From Norana najaformis (Eukaryota > Annelida > Clitellata > Crassiclitellata > Hormogastridae), in the NCBI GenBank assembly GCA_964023275.1, contig OZ029923.1, forward strand, positions 11,229,738 through 11,293,737: DNA of 64,000 nt. Reading direction: 5' to 3'. The position numbers were made by a program, and so were the translations under genes. Positions 30,300 through 44,053 of the stretch are shown piece after piece. The notes beneath the pieces are model-generated. The model had not been told where the DNA came from. It made no database searches and worked only from the letters and a program-made list of their open reading frames with translations. Each line of letters begins with the position of its first letter. The first letter of the stretch is position 1.

Positions 30300-30345
30300 T
30301 GTTGTTGTCCCATGTACGGACCGTGCTAGTCCGAGATTTAAATCC
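30300..30345 (-). repeat. Family E fragment, inverted
   Basis: Rc of gtacggaccgtgctagtccg + agatttaaatc matches 30915-30953 (gatttaaatctcgggttagt, acggtccgtgcac). Confidence 0.6.
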
Positions 30346-30914
30346 CTGAAATACAGCCATTATCGATATGCGAACCGGCATCCTCACGCACAGTGGCGCC
30401 TTGATGTACGCTTTAAACACTGTAGCTAACCAGGCCAGTCTACGAGAGAGACAGCGACCCAATTCTTTTATGAAAAGTGACCATTCTGTGGCGTAGCGTT
30501 GAATTCTTGCCTCCCGCAGATTAGCCTACTCAAATAGACCCTCTTTTTAAAGTTTGTACTCCATCATGCTCTGAGCAAGCCTCTATTGTTCAGAATTGGG
30601 TCCAGGCCCCCTCAATTGCGGGCCCATAGTCATACTGCTAATACAGGTCCTATACAGTAGATAAATAAGGCCTTAAAATTAAGGGCGAGTTGAATGGAAT
30701 CGGCTTATCCTCTCAAATCTATTTTAATTTAGGTGTGTATTGTAACATTTAGCAAGTTTTCTTCATAAGTAGCACGATGTCTGAAATTGGTCAAAACGGT
30801 GATAATTATTTAAAAAATGACCACAAGTGTTACGTTTTTATAACTCGAGAAATTATTTGACCAAGTTTTTACAGGTTCAAGTTTTATCTATAGATACCTG
30901 GCTTATTTCAGAGA

Positions 30915-31075
30915 TTTAAATCTCGGGTTAGTACGGTCCGTGCACGGGGACCTTAAATAGCGTGGCGCCTATTCAAACGGGCAGCGGTGGTGATGGATCT
31001 CACCCGGTAAATTCATTGCAAAATGAGCAGGGTCGAGGCCATACGGTTGCTATATAAAACCGATACATTTACATT
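30915..31075 (+). repeat. Dispersed repeat family E, copy 2
   Basis: cacggggaccttaaatagcg, cctattcaaacgggca, ggatctcacccggtaaattc and aaaatgagcagggtcg, parallel to 8868-9012. Confidence 0.75.
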
Positions 31076-31330
31076 TTACTTGAAGTAAATTTCACGAATG
31101 ATCTTAAGAGTATCCATAAAGGCGCTAGAAGGCGCTTTTTTAATTTGCAAATTAGAACCGGAACAAGAGCAGTCCTGCAGCTGGTATTTTTAGAAGCGTA
31201 CAATGGCGACTGAATGTTGATCGGTTGAAAGGTGTACCAATATAACAAAATATTTAAAATAAGTAACGAGTGCGTGAACGCTGTAGAGCGCTTCGTTTTA
31301 TACTAGTCTGTCGAAGTAGCACGTTTAAAG

Positions 31331-31373
31331 ATGTGTGAAGTCTGCGGCGATCTACTGGAACTTCTTGAATCGC
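31331..31373 (+). CDS. USP34: USP34 exon 1 (start codon)
   Basis: ATG then CEVCGDLLELLES, which matches the pattern of the vertebrate USP34 N-terminus (MCENCADLVEVLN). It ends one base into a codon before donor gtaggt. This start is chosen for that match; the frame hits a stop soon after the donor, as expected for intron. Confidence 0.8.
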
Positions 31374-34300
31374 GTAGGTTCTACCTTCTGCCGAAGTGAC
31401 AATGCATGTGTGTATGCGTGTGTGCAGCTAGAGTGCAATTGTGTATGGCAATATTGTTTCAGACTGGCGCGCACAGAAAGTCCATTCAGGGCAATGCTGG
31501 GCACCAGAGTCTTCTATTCTCTTCTCGGAGTTAGCTGATTAGCTCATTTCCTTTCTGAATTATGTGAATTTGCTAGTGCGAAAGCAATTCACCGTAGTCT
31601 AATTTGGAGGTAACTTACCACCTTCGATTTTAATGCAAAAGGTAGCCTACTGCTGTTTATATAAAGAGCTTTTCATCGGCCGAGAATTGAAAGTTTTGGT
31701 AAATGCAGTTTACTCAGTATACATACCACTAAAATTTTCATGGTCCGATCGGCAGTTTGGTTTATGTGATTGCTATACGACAAAATAAAATCTTCCAACA
31801 AAACAACACATTTTGTACTCGTTAATATTTCTTTCTTCCACTGCTTTGGCTTGTTCTTGCAGTATTGGTCCTGATTCTATAATCAAGCACATATTTCACA
31901 ATTACTCAGAAGGCCAGACAGGGTTGTTTGGTAAATGACCGCTTGCTATTGCCCTGCTTAAAAATTAGAACGCTGCCACCTATGGGAAGCACTCCAGTTA
32001 ATAAGCGAGTGAGTCATCTGTAAGTGTCAGACTCGGAATGTCATCCGAACTTAGATCTAAATGATGTTGAAGCACACACGCAAAACGTGGAGAACATGTG
32101 GATGCTGCCAAATGTAAATTGAAAAGACATTTTGGCATAAGTTAAGATTTCTTTCCAACTTATCAGCAAGAGTTCATCTTGTGAAACACATTTTGCAAGA
32201 ACTTTTTCTCCAACATTCTTATCTGCATCACAGAAACTTACCTAGTTTCTTAATATGTCGTTACCTTTGTGTCACTCTGTGATTTATTCATTTATTGATG
32301 CCACTAAAGGTATTTTAAAAACTTTTTGTTATTCTGTTGCTTATGGATGACTTACTTTCTTATGAACTGAGGTTGCTTCTGGTAAGTGGTAGTGCTCTAA
32401 TTTCTCTTTCAGTCTGTGGCAGTCATATTGTTTTTAAATAGGGCGATCGCAAGTGGCTGTTTCTCTAGGATTACCGGCTGTTTCTCACTTTTCACTTTGC
32501 ATTAATTTAACTAGTTTGTTGCTCTGACTTTTCCCATTTGGTGCTTGCCGGTTTACTCAATCAGCAGATAATTTTCCTCTCGTTGCTCTGCCCTATAACA
32601 GTGTTGGTTGGGCTCTCGAGCATTCTCGTTAGCTGGTCCAAAACTTTGGAATTCACTGCCCAGTTTAGGGCAATTCTTTTACTTCTTTAATGTCATTCAG
32701 GTCTAAACATTTCAACATGTGGATTATGATTCTTGACTACAATCTCACTTAAAGTGGCCGTCAACCAATACCTTTTGCATTATTGTAACAATGCTACAGA
32801 AATCATTAGATTAGATTAGATAAACGGTGCATTAGAAGTAGTGTTAAGCCTACTCAAACGTGGTAAGAAGTTTAAGCAGTTAAACATTACACGTGTTTGA
32901 GTGGCACTGTTATCAAGTAGTTAATGTCCAGGATTGCCAGTCTAGGTTTGATTCCTACAGGAACAGAAAGAGATTTAATCAGTTTCTTATACTGCTGTCC
33001 AATAGCATATTTGGCTGAACTATGACGTGGTAGCCAATTGGTTTGAGCGCTTGTCTTGCAACTCAGAGTGTGTGGGTTTGAGCCTTCGTGAGATGGTTAT
33101 CCTGTAGGAATGTTGATCAAGTAAAGTATCCCATATCACACAATTGAAATATAGGGGAGGTGCTCATTTCCCTTTCTTTAGGCCCTTGAGCTGGCAATGG
33201 ATGAATCCTAAGGTCCTGGACACAGGGCCAAAGCATCACAGGACTTGCCATTTATTTCCTAGCTTATGCTGGTACCAAATCATACTGCTTGGTGACAGAG
33301 GCACGGTGTACACAAACAACTTGCCCAAGGTTGTTACATGGAGTCGAACCCGCAACCACACGATCATTGATCAAATGTGTTACCAATAAACCACCATGCA
33401 ACACAGTTGATCAAATCCTTATGGACAGTTGATGTCAGTAGACAGTGATGTTTAATAAGTACAGAAATATAATTAATCTAACTAATAATCTGGTTTACAC
33501 TTATTGGAACATAAGACAGTTTGAGAGGACTGGCAACAAAAGTGGTGACATGCACTTCGTACCAGTGGCACCTCATGGGTTGATGTCAGGGTCTTCGTTC
33601 TCTTCTGTCCGTTGTTTAGTAGACATTTTCTTTTTTTTACAGATGATGCAAGATTTGGAAAGAAAGATGGCATGCAGCTGAATAAAGTGGAGGTTTTGGC
33701 TGTGGTTTTATATGTTCAGCTGTGGCCTCAGAGGCAAGTCAAGCGTCCATTTCGCAATTTTTTAATAAGACAACTTGTGTAATGCCATAGCTGATTGATT
33801 GAATGCTTGCCCCTTTGTGAGGACTCCATAATGTGCAACTCTTTAACTCATGGTAATGTTTAACATGCAATCATGATATGTTCTCCAATTCAACGGACTT
33901 AACATAAGATAATGGTTATGGATGTTGGTATGTATATATGTTTGTGTATGTATGTACGCATATGGGTAATTGTGTGGAGCCGTTTAAAAACCTCTCAAGT
34001 GCGCTAAATATGGCTATCAAACAGATACTATTCAGGATCGAAGGACTGACAAATTGTGTTGGTCAAATCTAGATTTTGTTTTCTGTTTATTTAAAAATAC
34101 TGCCAACCTGATGTTTGTGCTATCGTTGAATAAAACTGAGATGTTTCTATTTTCCAGGCAATGCATGTGCTGTTATAAGGAATTCAAGAACTTTGAACGT
34201 TTCAACAACTTGGTCCAGTTGATTGTACATAGGGCCATAAGGTTAATTGAAACCCTACCACGAGACTGCAAGCGCCGGGGCTCTCAAGATGGCAGCAGTG

Positions 34301-37300
34301 GTCTTCCAGAGGACCAGACCAAGGAGTCAGCAGACGATAAGAAGTCTGATGACTTGGATAGTGAAAAAGAACTTGATGTAACAGGCATTGAGGCCGATCA
34401 AAAAGATGATAACAAACAGGGTGGAAACACTTCGGAGGGTGATGTCGTGGAGGGTGGTGTCCCGAGCTCGGCAGATCTGAGGGGCGATAATGATGCCAAG
34501 AACAAGGGCAGTGGAGATGGAAAAGAGAATAAACCAGCTGATGCCGATCGATCCTGGAATCAGGAAGAGCCGGGCGAAGAGGAGGAGATCTGGACGCTGG
34601 AGGAGAAAGATAGACTGTTCAGTTTCGTCAGCAAAGTGTTTCTGATGAACTTTCCGCTGTACATGGCGTATAAGCACTGCGTACATGCGTCCCTAGAGGA
34701 ACTGTCAAAGCAAGACACAAATGCTCTCAATAACTACTGTGAACTCACCGTAAGTTATTGTTCAGTTATTATTTCCTTTTTGCGTTAAAATAAAAGATGG
34801 CTGATGTTGATATTAGCACCATTTTTAGATTCATGAAAGGTGCTGTGTACATAGCCAGATGGATTTATCTATGTAATAAAAAGATTGGATGCATGGTTAG
34901 GCAGTGGTGGAGTGGGCGAATGAAATGATGCTAATTTGTTGAATAACCAGCGAATGTAAGGTTTTGTTTTAAGATGTGCTAAAATGTGAAGAATTTCAAG
35001 TGTGTTGATAAGTATCGTTTCAGAAATTTCAACATAAACATGGTTTAACAAATGTCATCATTATTCTTAACTGCAACAGGTTATTATAGTCCCACATGAA
35101 AGACACTGCTTTCCTCAGGTTTTGATTTGTACTTAATCAGCAGGCAATCTATAGGTAATCTGAGGACATCAACGGCCTTTGTTGCCATTAAATAAAGTAA
35201 AGTCAGTTAACATTTTGGGCAATTGCTTTCATGGCCCCATGATAATGGGCAGAAACAGACAATTCTGCTTAAACGTAAGAGCATGGGAACCTAAGAGCAT
35301 GGGTACGGAAGAGGCTTGGAAAGGAAGGGGAAGTTGAGGGAGGGGAGGTTATTGGGAGGGGATTTAGCGGGGAATGGGATATTGGGAAGGGGAGAGTGAA
35401 GAGGCGGTAAGGAAGGGGAGTGCAGGAAAAGAGAGGGAAAACAAAAGCACTTGGGGATCTTATACATGTGTGAGAAGGAGTGGGAGAGGGAGAGACCAGG
35501 GAAGGGAAGACTGTATCATATATCCCTATATCCTAGGGAGAGGGGAGTCATGGGAGGGAAGAGGAGAGCAAGAGGGAGAAATGGAAGCGACAGAGTGTTT
35601 CCTCGAGGAGGGAAGATTTGTTGAACTAATACACAGATGCTCTGCATGTACTGTACACCGTCAAACATCAGATTTTAATTGAAATCTATGACATTTTAGT
35701 TCTTTTGATGTTTTTCAAAAGTCTCTAGACGAGTTGTGCAAGTACCAGTAGTAGGGTGCGTTATTTTAATTGCTGCACTTCATGTATCTTTATTTTCGGC
35801 TTTTGTTTTGTGTTGTTGTTATTCATGGATGTCTTCTTAGCTTAGAATACTGTGTGTATGAAGCTAAGGTGAATGATGAGAATGCAACAATAAATGTATT
35901 ACTCTGGTTCTTACTGGAGCTGGGCTGTTGGTTGCATTGGAGAAGAGAGTTTATTGGGTTTTGTAGTTGAGAAACTGCTTGCACATATTCTCATTGATGT
36001 GTACAGTTTTAAAATTAGAATGTGGTCACAGGAATTTTTGTCCTGGTGAATATACAGGCTTACTGAGTTTCTTCAGGACACAATGACTTCATGCTATCAT
36101 CAGAGCTCAGTGGCCTATAAATGTGTACCACTAAAGCTATCATCATTTCAAAATGTGTTTCTGCATGGCTGGTTTGGGCCAAGCTTTAGCAAATGGCTTA
36201 GAAAATCCAGCATTTGGGTCAACTGCAAAATCTTCCAATAGTCCTCTCTGGTCTATAGTTTGGCATTCTGTGATTCTGTTTACTTTGTAAGTGCTATATT
36301 GTAGCACAACAGTCAGCCAGGTGAATGATTTCTGTGACTATGCTAACACATGTATTGTATAGACATTGTATGAAAAGGGTGATTCATTAAGAAAAATGCA
36401 TTTATACAAGTCTTTGTGTGAGGAAATGCACTCAAATAATACACTGGAGCCTTGTTATAAGAAGCTTGATTATGGCATGAATTCTGATATAACTTGGTTG
36501 GGGACTGAAGCTTTCCTGTCCAATGTAACCAACAGCCTAGCTATAAAAATAGATTTGTTATAGCACTACCTTATGGTAAGGCAGTTCTTGATGTGGATTC
36601 CAAGGACAGTGTTACATGGAGTTTCTGGTGTTGATGAAAATAGGCACCAAATGACTTGCCTGAGCATATAATTGCCGAGGATTTTTGCAGTTTCAAGAGT
36701 GGTGCTTTGCATAAACACAGCCACATTACATTAATATTATTTCTGCATTTATTAAGCGTCACTATCTAATGACTAAGCATCAATCGATGACGCTGAGCAG
36801 TTGTGAGTAAAGGACTTGCCCAAGGTCCCTATACAGTAACCGTCTCAAGAGAGGAGGCTCAAACCCATATTCTCCACATTACAAGCTGAGCGCTCTATCC
36901 AACTGGCTTCCGTGCCTCGTTACATTGCAGTAATACATTATGTTACATGTGATGAATCACTGATCTTCAAAGGTTCATTCAGGCTGCAAAGTAAATCTCA
37001 AGTCTTTTGAATATGGTCATTCTTGCCTTGCTGCCTCAGAGATCTAAGAAAAGGAACTGAGCGTATCCCTAATCCAGGATGGAATAAAGGAGATTTTGAG
37101 AAGTGCTATGATAAACACTTCAATGAATGCTTACAAATATGCATGCATATATGCATAAATTCTTGTGTGGAGGTGCTGGGCATCTATTCATTGAGCATAG
37201 CGGACTAGCAAATAGTGCCTGTGAAGCTTTTTATATGGCATGCAAACATACATGTAGGTATATACCTGTCTATATCCATGCACATGCATACATATGTGCA

Positions 37301-40300
37301 TGCATACATACATGCATACATATTCATACATTGTTATTCTAGATCTTTAATGATCAAATTATGATGGAGATTTATTCTGCTGCAGGATCCTGAAGTGCCA
37401 GTGTACCTACTTCGAAACGTCTGCTACTTCTGTGATAGCAATGGCATTCAAGCTCTGGCTCAGTGCTTCAGAGACAGCAGCCCTGACATTCTTCCGTGTT
37501 CAGTTGCCCACACGCTTATCACTATCTGTGCAAATGTAAGTGTCGTTTAGATTTCAGACATTTTTTGCTTAGCGTCAGAATTGCTCAGAACAGCCGCCAA
37601 CCAGGTCTAAAATCTAAATGCCAATGATTTACATAGAAATTACATGTACATGGTATTCCTTTGTACGTACGTTTGATCTTCTTTTACAAGGTCCATGTGT
37701 GGGCTTTTCCTGTTTGAATGTACAGTGCATTTCTGCTCAGCTCAGTAAGAAGTGAACACAAAACTGGTTTTCTGTTACTACAATATTATTATTATGAATG
37801 TTGTTTCTGCTCAGTTATGAAAGTATGGTGCAGGACTCATGAATTGTATGCTTAAGACTGCTTATCCAATAAAATTCATCTGCAAAGGACGCTTTGTGCG
37901 CCTTCTACTAACACTTGAAATTCTGTTTTCGTTGGCCTGGGCTGATCTTACTTTGACCTATCAGTTTTCTGCTTAGCAATGGATTACAATTTTGTACTAT
38001 AGTTTCACTTGAAGTGACCATCAGTTGATGCCTTCTGCATTCTAGTAATGGCACAGTGGAGTTCATTCGATTTAGATTAGATTAGCTTCAGCAGGATTAC
38101 TTTATTGCTGTATATTGGTTATGGCATATTATTATAACTGCCATGTGAGGTTATGGCATATTATTGTAACTGCCATTTGAGGTTATGGCATGTTATCATT
38201 GAAGTGTACGATTTTAAAATTAGAATTTGGTCACAGGAATTTTTGTACTCGTACTATAAAACTTTTGAAATAGTCACTAACTAAAAAGAGGTTGTTCCTG
38301 TGTCTTCAGGTGAGGCTTTGGATGAACTACCGAACTGCTGTCAAATACATTCGACAGATTCGAAGTCATGTGATCCATTACATGTGCAGCTTCTTGGACA
38401 AGGACCTGCGTCTTGCAGCAACACGAAACATGACGGACCTCATGTGGCAGGCGCTGAAGGAGCCACGGGAAACAACGATCTCCTATGACAAGGAAGGCCT
38501 TGATCTGGCGTTCAAATACTTCACTTGTTCTGTGCTCACTTTGCGACTGGCCGGCATAGCTCAGATAAATGTATGCTTTCCACAATTAATGATTTCACTG
38601 CCATCAGTTTCTAATAGGGATTTAGGTTATCATTCAGGTGGCTTAATTTGAATTGCGTTATACTTGTATTATGAGGACTGAAACGAGGAGGCTTCGGCTG
38701 TTTGGACACATCATGCACTGCAAAGGTGACTAGGACCATCCCAGGGCCTTGCGAGCGATGATTTCTGGCCCTCTGAGAGGTTGGAAGCAACTTGTCAGAT
38801 GCCTTGGTCACACATGTACAAGAACAGTGGAAGCTGATCTGCACCCACTGAACTTCAGGCTACATAAGGCCTGGAGATGAGCACAGAATAGACGGCTGGT
38901 TGAATGTTGTGGAAACAGCAACACCTCAGATGATGATGATGAAGACTGAAAATACTGAATATTTAATCGAATTTATGAGTTCCTTTTTATGGTAACTTAG
39001 GTTTTGGTTGGAAAATTATCATTTAGGCCACCATTGGTAAAATGACTAATGACTATCAATTACCAATGCTAACTCATTCAATACATCATCCCTTTTGCTA
39101 TTCAGATTATATTGGCTTTGTAGAGAATGTAATGTTAATGCAGAGTTTATTAATAACTGATTTAATTTTTTCCAGAGTCATATTAATTGTTTCTCCGAAC
39201 TGGGACAGACTGAGTTAGAAAACAATCCGATTGCTGCTCAGTTGGCCTCTTGGCTGATTGAAAACAAAATCATTGAACACATATTCGGTCCTAATCTGCA
39301 TGTTGAGGTGAGTGAAAACTTTTTGCTGGAAATCTTGTTTTTTTACAATTTTTTTATTTTTAGTGATTTTGTTTCTAGTGTCGTTCATTAAATGTATTAT
39401 GTGATTATCTCAGGTTCAGCTTCTTATGAAATGGCAGACATATAGCCTCATGTTTAGTTTTATTGTGTCACTAGGTTTTTTGATTGAGTATTAATGTTAG
39501 GTTTTTCTTCAGACTGATGTCAGTCTTATGTTAATGCAGTGATTATGCAGAAAACTAATGATAGTGAAACATCCCAATAACATTATAACACTTCCTCATT
39601 TTAATCCATCCTCATTCTAACACATCCTCATAAAATTATAGCAGTTTCTATTATTTATTTATTTATTTAAAGCACATGTGATGCATGCAACGTCAGTACA
39701 CCTGAATCTGAGGCATGGAAATTGTAGCACAGGATGCTATGTGGCTTCAGCCATGTAACATACATCATTATGATGTGTGCATCACAGAACATACCTTACA
39801 AAATCTCATAGTACAGAAATGACTAGATTTTGTTGAATTTGAAATTATAGCCTTGACTGATTTTGTGTAGTGTGACTTTTACCTCAGAAGACAAAAATGT
39901 TTTGTAGTACTTTGCTGGTCAGAATAAAAACTAGTTGTAATTTTAATCATTTTTGGTACTCAAAACTTGAATCTTATGGTCAATTCTAGGACTGGCCTTG
40001 TATTGACCATATTGTATGACATGGTAGCTGGCTGGTTGAGCTCTTGTTTTTTGATGTGGAGTGTGTGGGTTTGAGCTTGGTTGATCTAATCCTCTACTGA
40101 GAAGTTTACTGTGTAGTAAGCTTGAGAAAGTCCTTTGTGCACGGTTGCTCAGCACCACTGATTGATGCTTTGTCATTGGATATTGGCCCTTGATAAATAC
40201 AGAAATAATAATTCTAAGTATAATTATAATTATAATAATGATACACGTTGTGGATTAGCACTGTTATGCTCTTACAGGCTTGTGCATCATTGGAATGGCA

Positions 40301-43300
40301 CTGTGAAAGGTTGAAGTTTAGATGTGTCGGAAAGCTGTGTTTTAGTGAATAATCGTTCTTTTGTAGATAATCAAGCAAAGTCAGATAGTTCTGAACTTTC
40401 TGGCTTTGCTGCATCGCATCACGAAAGAACATATTGACGTCATCTGGACTGCATCTCAGGTAGGGCACTTTGTGCCTTTTGCTTTGGTACCGCTGAGGTT
40501 TTGAATTATTCTATAAACTGCAGTCTGATCTTAGCTGTGTACTGATGTCTGATCTTATCTGTGAACAATGAATTCTACACCGTAAGTATAGTAAAGTACT
40601 GTAATAATTTAATGGTGACCTTTGTCTTGATGGGATGTTAGATTGCATGTACTTCTAGCTTAATGGCACAGGTGTGCATATATTTCTCTGTATCAGCTTT
40701 ATTCAGCTCTTTAAGTGTATGTTTCTTCAGCTGAAACACTGTGGCAAACAAGTCCTGGACATTTTCATTGCCATAGCCAAGAGTCTAGACCTGGTTCCGT
40801 GCCAACATCTGAACAGCCTCATGTATCAGCTGGACACGTCTGCGCATAATGAACAGGTACAGGATAGAGCTTATTTGTTGCCACAAATCCTGTAATTATT
40901 TACTCTTGGCAGTTTGTTGTTAGAGTCTCACGGGGTAGAAAATTAGCTGTTTTCTGAAATGTTGTTATGCTGCACTGGAAATTTTTGTTGTACTTCTGTG
41001 TAGGGACCTGGAGCAAGTCCTTCACTCACAATTGCTGAGCACCATCGATTAATGCACAGTCATTAAATAGTGGCGCTTAATAAATGCAGAAATAATAATG
41101 AATCTTTAGGTTAGTTTAGGTGGCACTTTAATGAGGTACTTAAAAGACGTTTTATTTAGTGCTTGAATAACTAACTAAAAATAGTCTCATTCTGTGTCTA
41201 GTTTAGAGTTGACTTTTCAGACATATACTGAGCGTGCATGTGCTCATGCTTACGAGAATTGCTCACAGTTGCTGAACTGCACATTTTCTTTTCCTGGATG
41301 GTGCAGCATTAATGTTAACGTTGTATCAGCATTTTAGTTTTGTGACTTTACTGTCTGGATTGGCGTGGGCTCCTTCAGTCATCATGTGTACATGCTTGGT
41401 GGAACAGTGGAATTTTAAGTTCTTTCGTAAATTGATAGATAAGGCATGGTTGTCATGGATGCTGAGTGGGTAGACTATTCCAGACAGAGGGTCCAGCACC
41501 TGTGAAACTGTGAAACATGTCGTCTGGTTGTGTTTGGTGGAATGTGGATGTCTCCGTGAGCTGCTGAGCGCAAGTGGTACCAATTCTGACATGAAAAAAT
41601 AGGCATGCATAATAATACGCTGCACTTGATTGCTTTATGACGTTAGAAACATACAGAAACAGAGGCGCCAAGCAATTGTGAGTGAATGACACAGTAATCA
41701 TCTCAGTTGAGGCTTGAACGCATACTCTCCTCGTTACCAGCCAAGCGCTCAAACCACTTGGCTACCATGCCCCAGTATAATGACCATACCACAGAGACAG
41801 TAAGATTATTACAGTGATTCTTGTGTTGCTGTCATGGTTCTGTTCAGACTCTGCAGTTGGCATCTGCTGTTACAAGAGTTCTGTGGATGTATGCATCTGA
41901 AACGAGCAACGCCATTCGAGGAGCCACTGTCATTGCAGGCGCTGGACGCAACAACCAGCAACAACAGTACTATACTGTGATCGCACACAGCCAGGAGGAA
42001 GTGGATGTGGCAGGTGGGAAGGGTGGGAAAATTTAATGGTGGCTTAGCATCTTACTAATTTTGAAGTTATTTTAAAGTATTTCATTGTGTTATTTTTATG
42101 AGAAAAGCCTTCAGTTTTGGTAGCATGATATAAGAATGAATGAACTGAAGTGATGATGCTGTGATGAATCAGAGAATTATGGCAACAGATACAGGATGAC
42201 AATTTAAAGGACTTATGTTGTTTCTGAAGTAAAATGAGACTGTGACACAACTGAGAAACGTAGTATGGAGATTTAGAACTGCTTGGAGGAAGCACGGAGA
42301 TGACAGCAGTGGTGCATAAATGACTTACCTTTCTTAATTACAATAATTCATTACTTAGTCCAAAAGCACACTAAAATATAAAGTAGCGTTTAGGTTCCCA
42401 AGGGAATCTGGCGTTAAGTGTCCTGCATTTAAGCTTTTGATCTAATGGCTAATATTTGTGCAGTCAGTGTTACTTGTTTTTATTTGTGTTCTTGGTTGTA
42501 AGGAGGGGGCATTCTGAAGCAGTCGAACTTTAGCAGCAGCGGCCACTCGGACACAGATGGCAGCAGTGGCAATGAAACCGAAGAAGGGGAAGTGAAGGCC
42601 CGGCATCTGATGCCTCGTCGGACCCAGCGGATTCCAAAGGCCTGGCCGAAGATGCCGTCACATCAGCAGAGGCTGAGGTCGAGTTCAACAGAAGGTCAGA
42701 GGTCAGAGGCCGGGTCAGAGGTTGAAGAAGAGTCAAACTGTAGCAGCAACGGCAGTGGTGCTGGAAACCTGCCAGTGACTGTCCGGAAGATGGTAAAGAA
42801 GATGAAGATGGAGGAACCGAAGAAGATCAAGCTGCGAATTGTGAGACAGGGATGCAACAAGAAGAAGGCTATTCGCGGAGGAATTGTCATGTCACGCCAG
42901 CTGCCGGGCAGGAAGAACATCGTCAGGAAACGGCCAATATTTCTGCGACAGGGTCTTCGGCGAGTTGGAATCGGAAGAGCACAGTTGGTCGAGTGCCACC
43001 AACACTTTCATCACCATGGACGCCATGATACGGAGACAGACGAAGAGGCGGATGGAGAAGATGACGAAGACGATTTCTCAGATTCCGACGAAGAAATCGC
43101 AAAACACATGAAGGTCGTTCACATGCCAAACAAACAGACTAACTGTGAGGATGACGATGATGAAGAGGACGACGACGATGAATCCTCTGAATATTCCAGT
43201 CCTGACGATGCCGAGCACGTGTGTCCAAAAGGTGAGCACATCTGCAACCGAGTGAACTCTGCTGCGAAGAGAGCCATTCCAAAACCTATTCCTTCTGGTG

Positions 43301-44016
43301 ATATCATTGTTGATAAGGAACACACTGGTCTTATCCTGATACGATCGCCTTCGCCAAAGTCAGACGGAGAAGGCCCGGTGAAGAAGAAGCTGAAGATTTC
43401 GGACATTCCCAGCTTGACTTCTGGCAAATGTCGCCCGGTACGACATCTGTCGCAGCTGAGCTTAGGTCTGCTGAAGGAACCGAGCGAAGTAGAAGTAAGT
43501 ACTCTCCCTCTTCCTGTCTAGTGTAGATTAACACCTTCTGTTGTTGTGTTGTGTGTTTCCATTACGGGAAGATTTCTTTGTGAGGTTCTTAGGTGCTATA
43601 TAGATATTCAGATACACATGTACATACATTTCAGATACATACATACATTTAACATACATGCATACATTTCTGCAGCTGTAGAATGAAAGGACAGTGATGC
43701 AGTGATCAGCTCTGCTTGAAATTTTTATGTCAGAACCTCCTTATAACACTCTTGCTCATAATGTGAGCTCTAATACAGAGATGTGGATGATAAAAATCTC
43801 AGATTTAGTTTGGCCTTCGAATGTGATCTCAGTATAATGCATCATTGTTGTAATGCAGTGTGTGATGTGACAACTGTGAAATGCAACCTTTTTCCCAAGC
43901 ACTTAGAGAAGGGTATATGTTGATAGAAATTTATCTTTGTCTTGATGTAACATTTGGCATTCTGGATGTATCAGATAAGTAAATATTTATAATTTAACTG
44001 CATGCTTAATTAAAGC

Positions 44017-44053
<37 letters not shown>

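Larger units (their letters stand above)
31374..33642 (+). other. USP34 intron 1
   Basis: Mostly unique AT-rich sequence with GT start (gtaggt). Holds the SINE-T head (33013-33130) and SINE-U copy 2. A cag near 31460 could be an alternative acceptor, but no USP34-like frame follows. Confidence 0.6.

Noticed and set aside
34327..34686. 119-codon minus-strand ORF opposite USP34 exon 3
   Set aside because: Shadow of the acidic coding sequence on the plus strand.
42530..43534. Several minus-strand ORFs opposite USP34 exon 10
   Set aside because: Shadows of Lys/Glu/Asp-rich coding sequence; the plus frame has splice sites and phase continuity.
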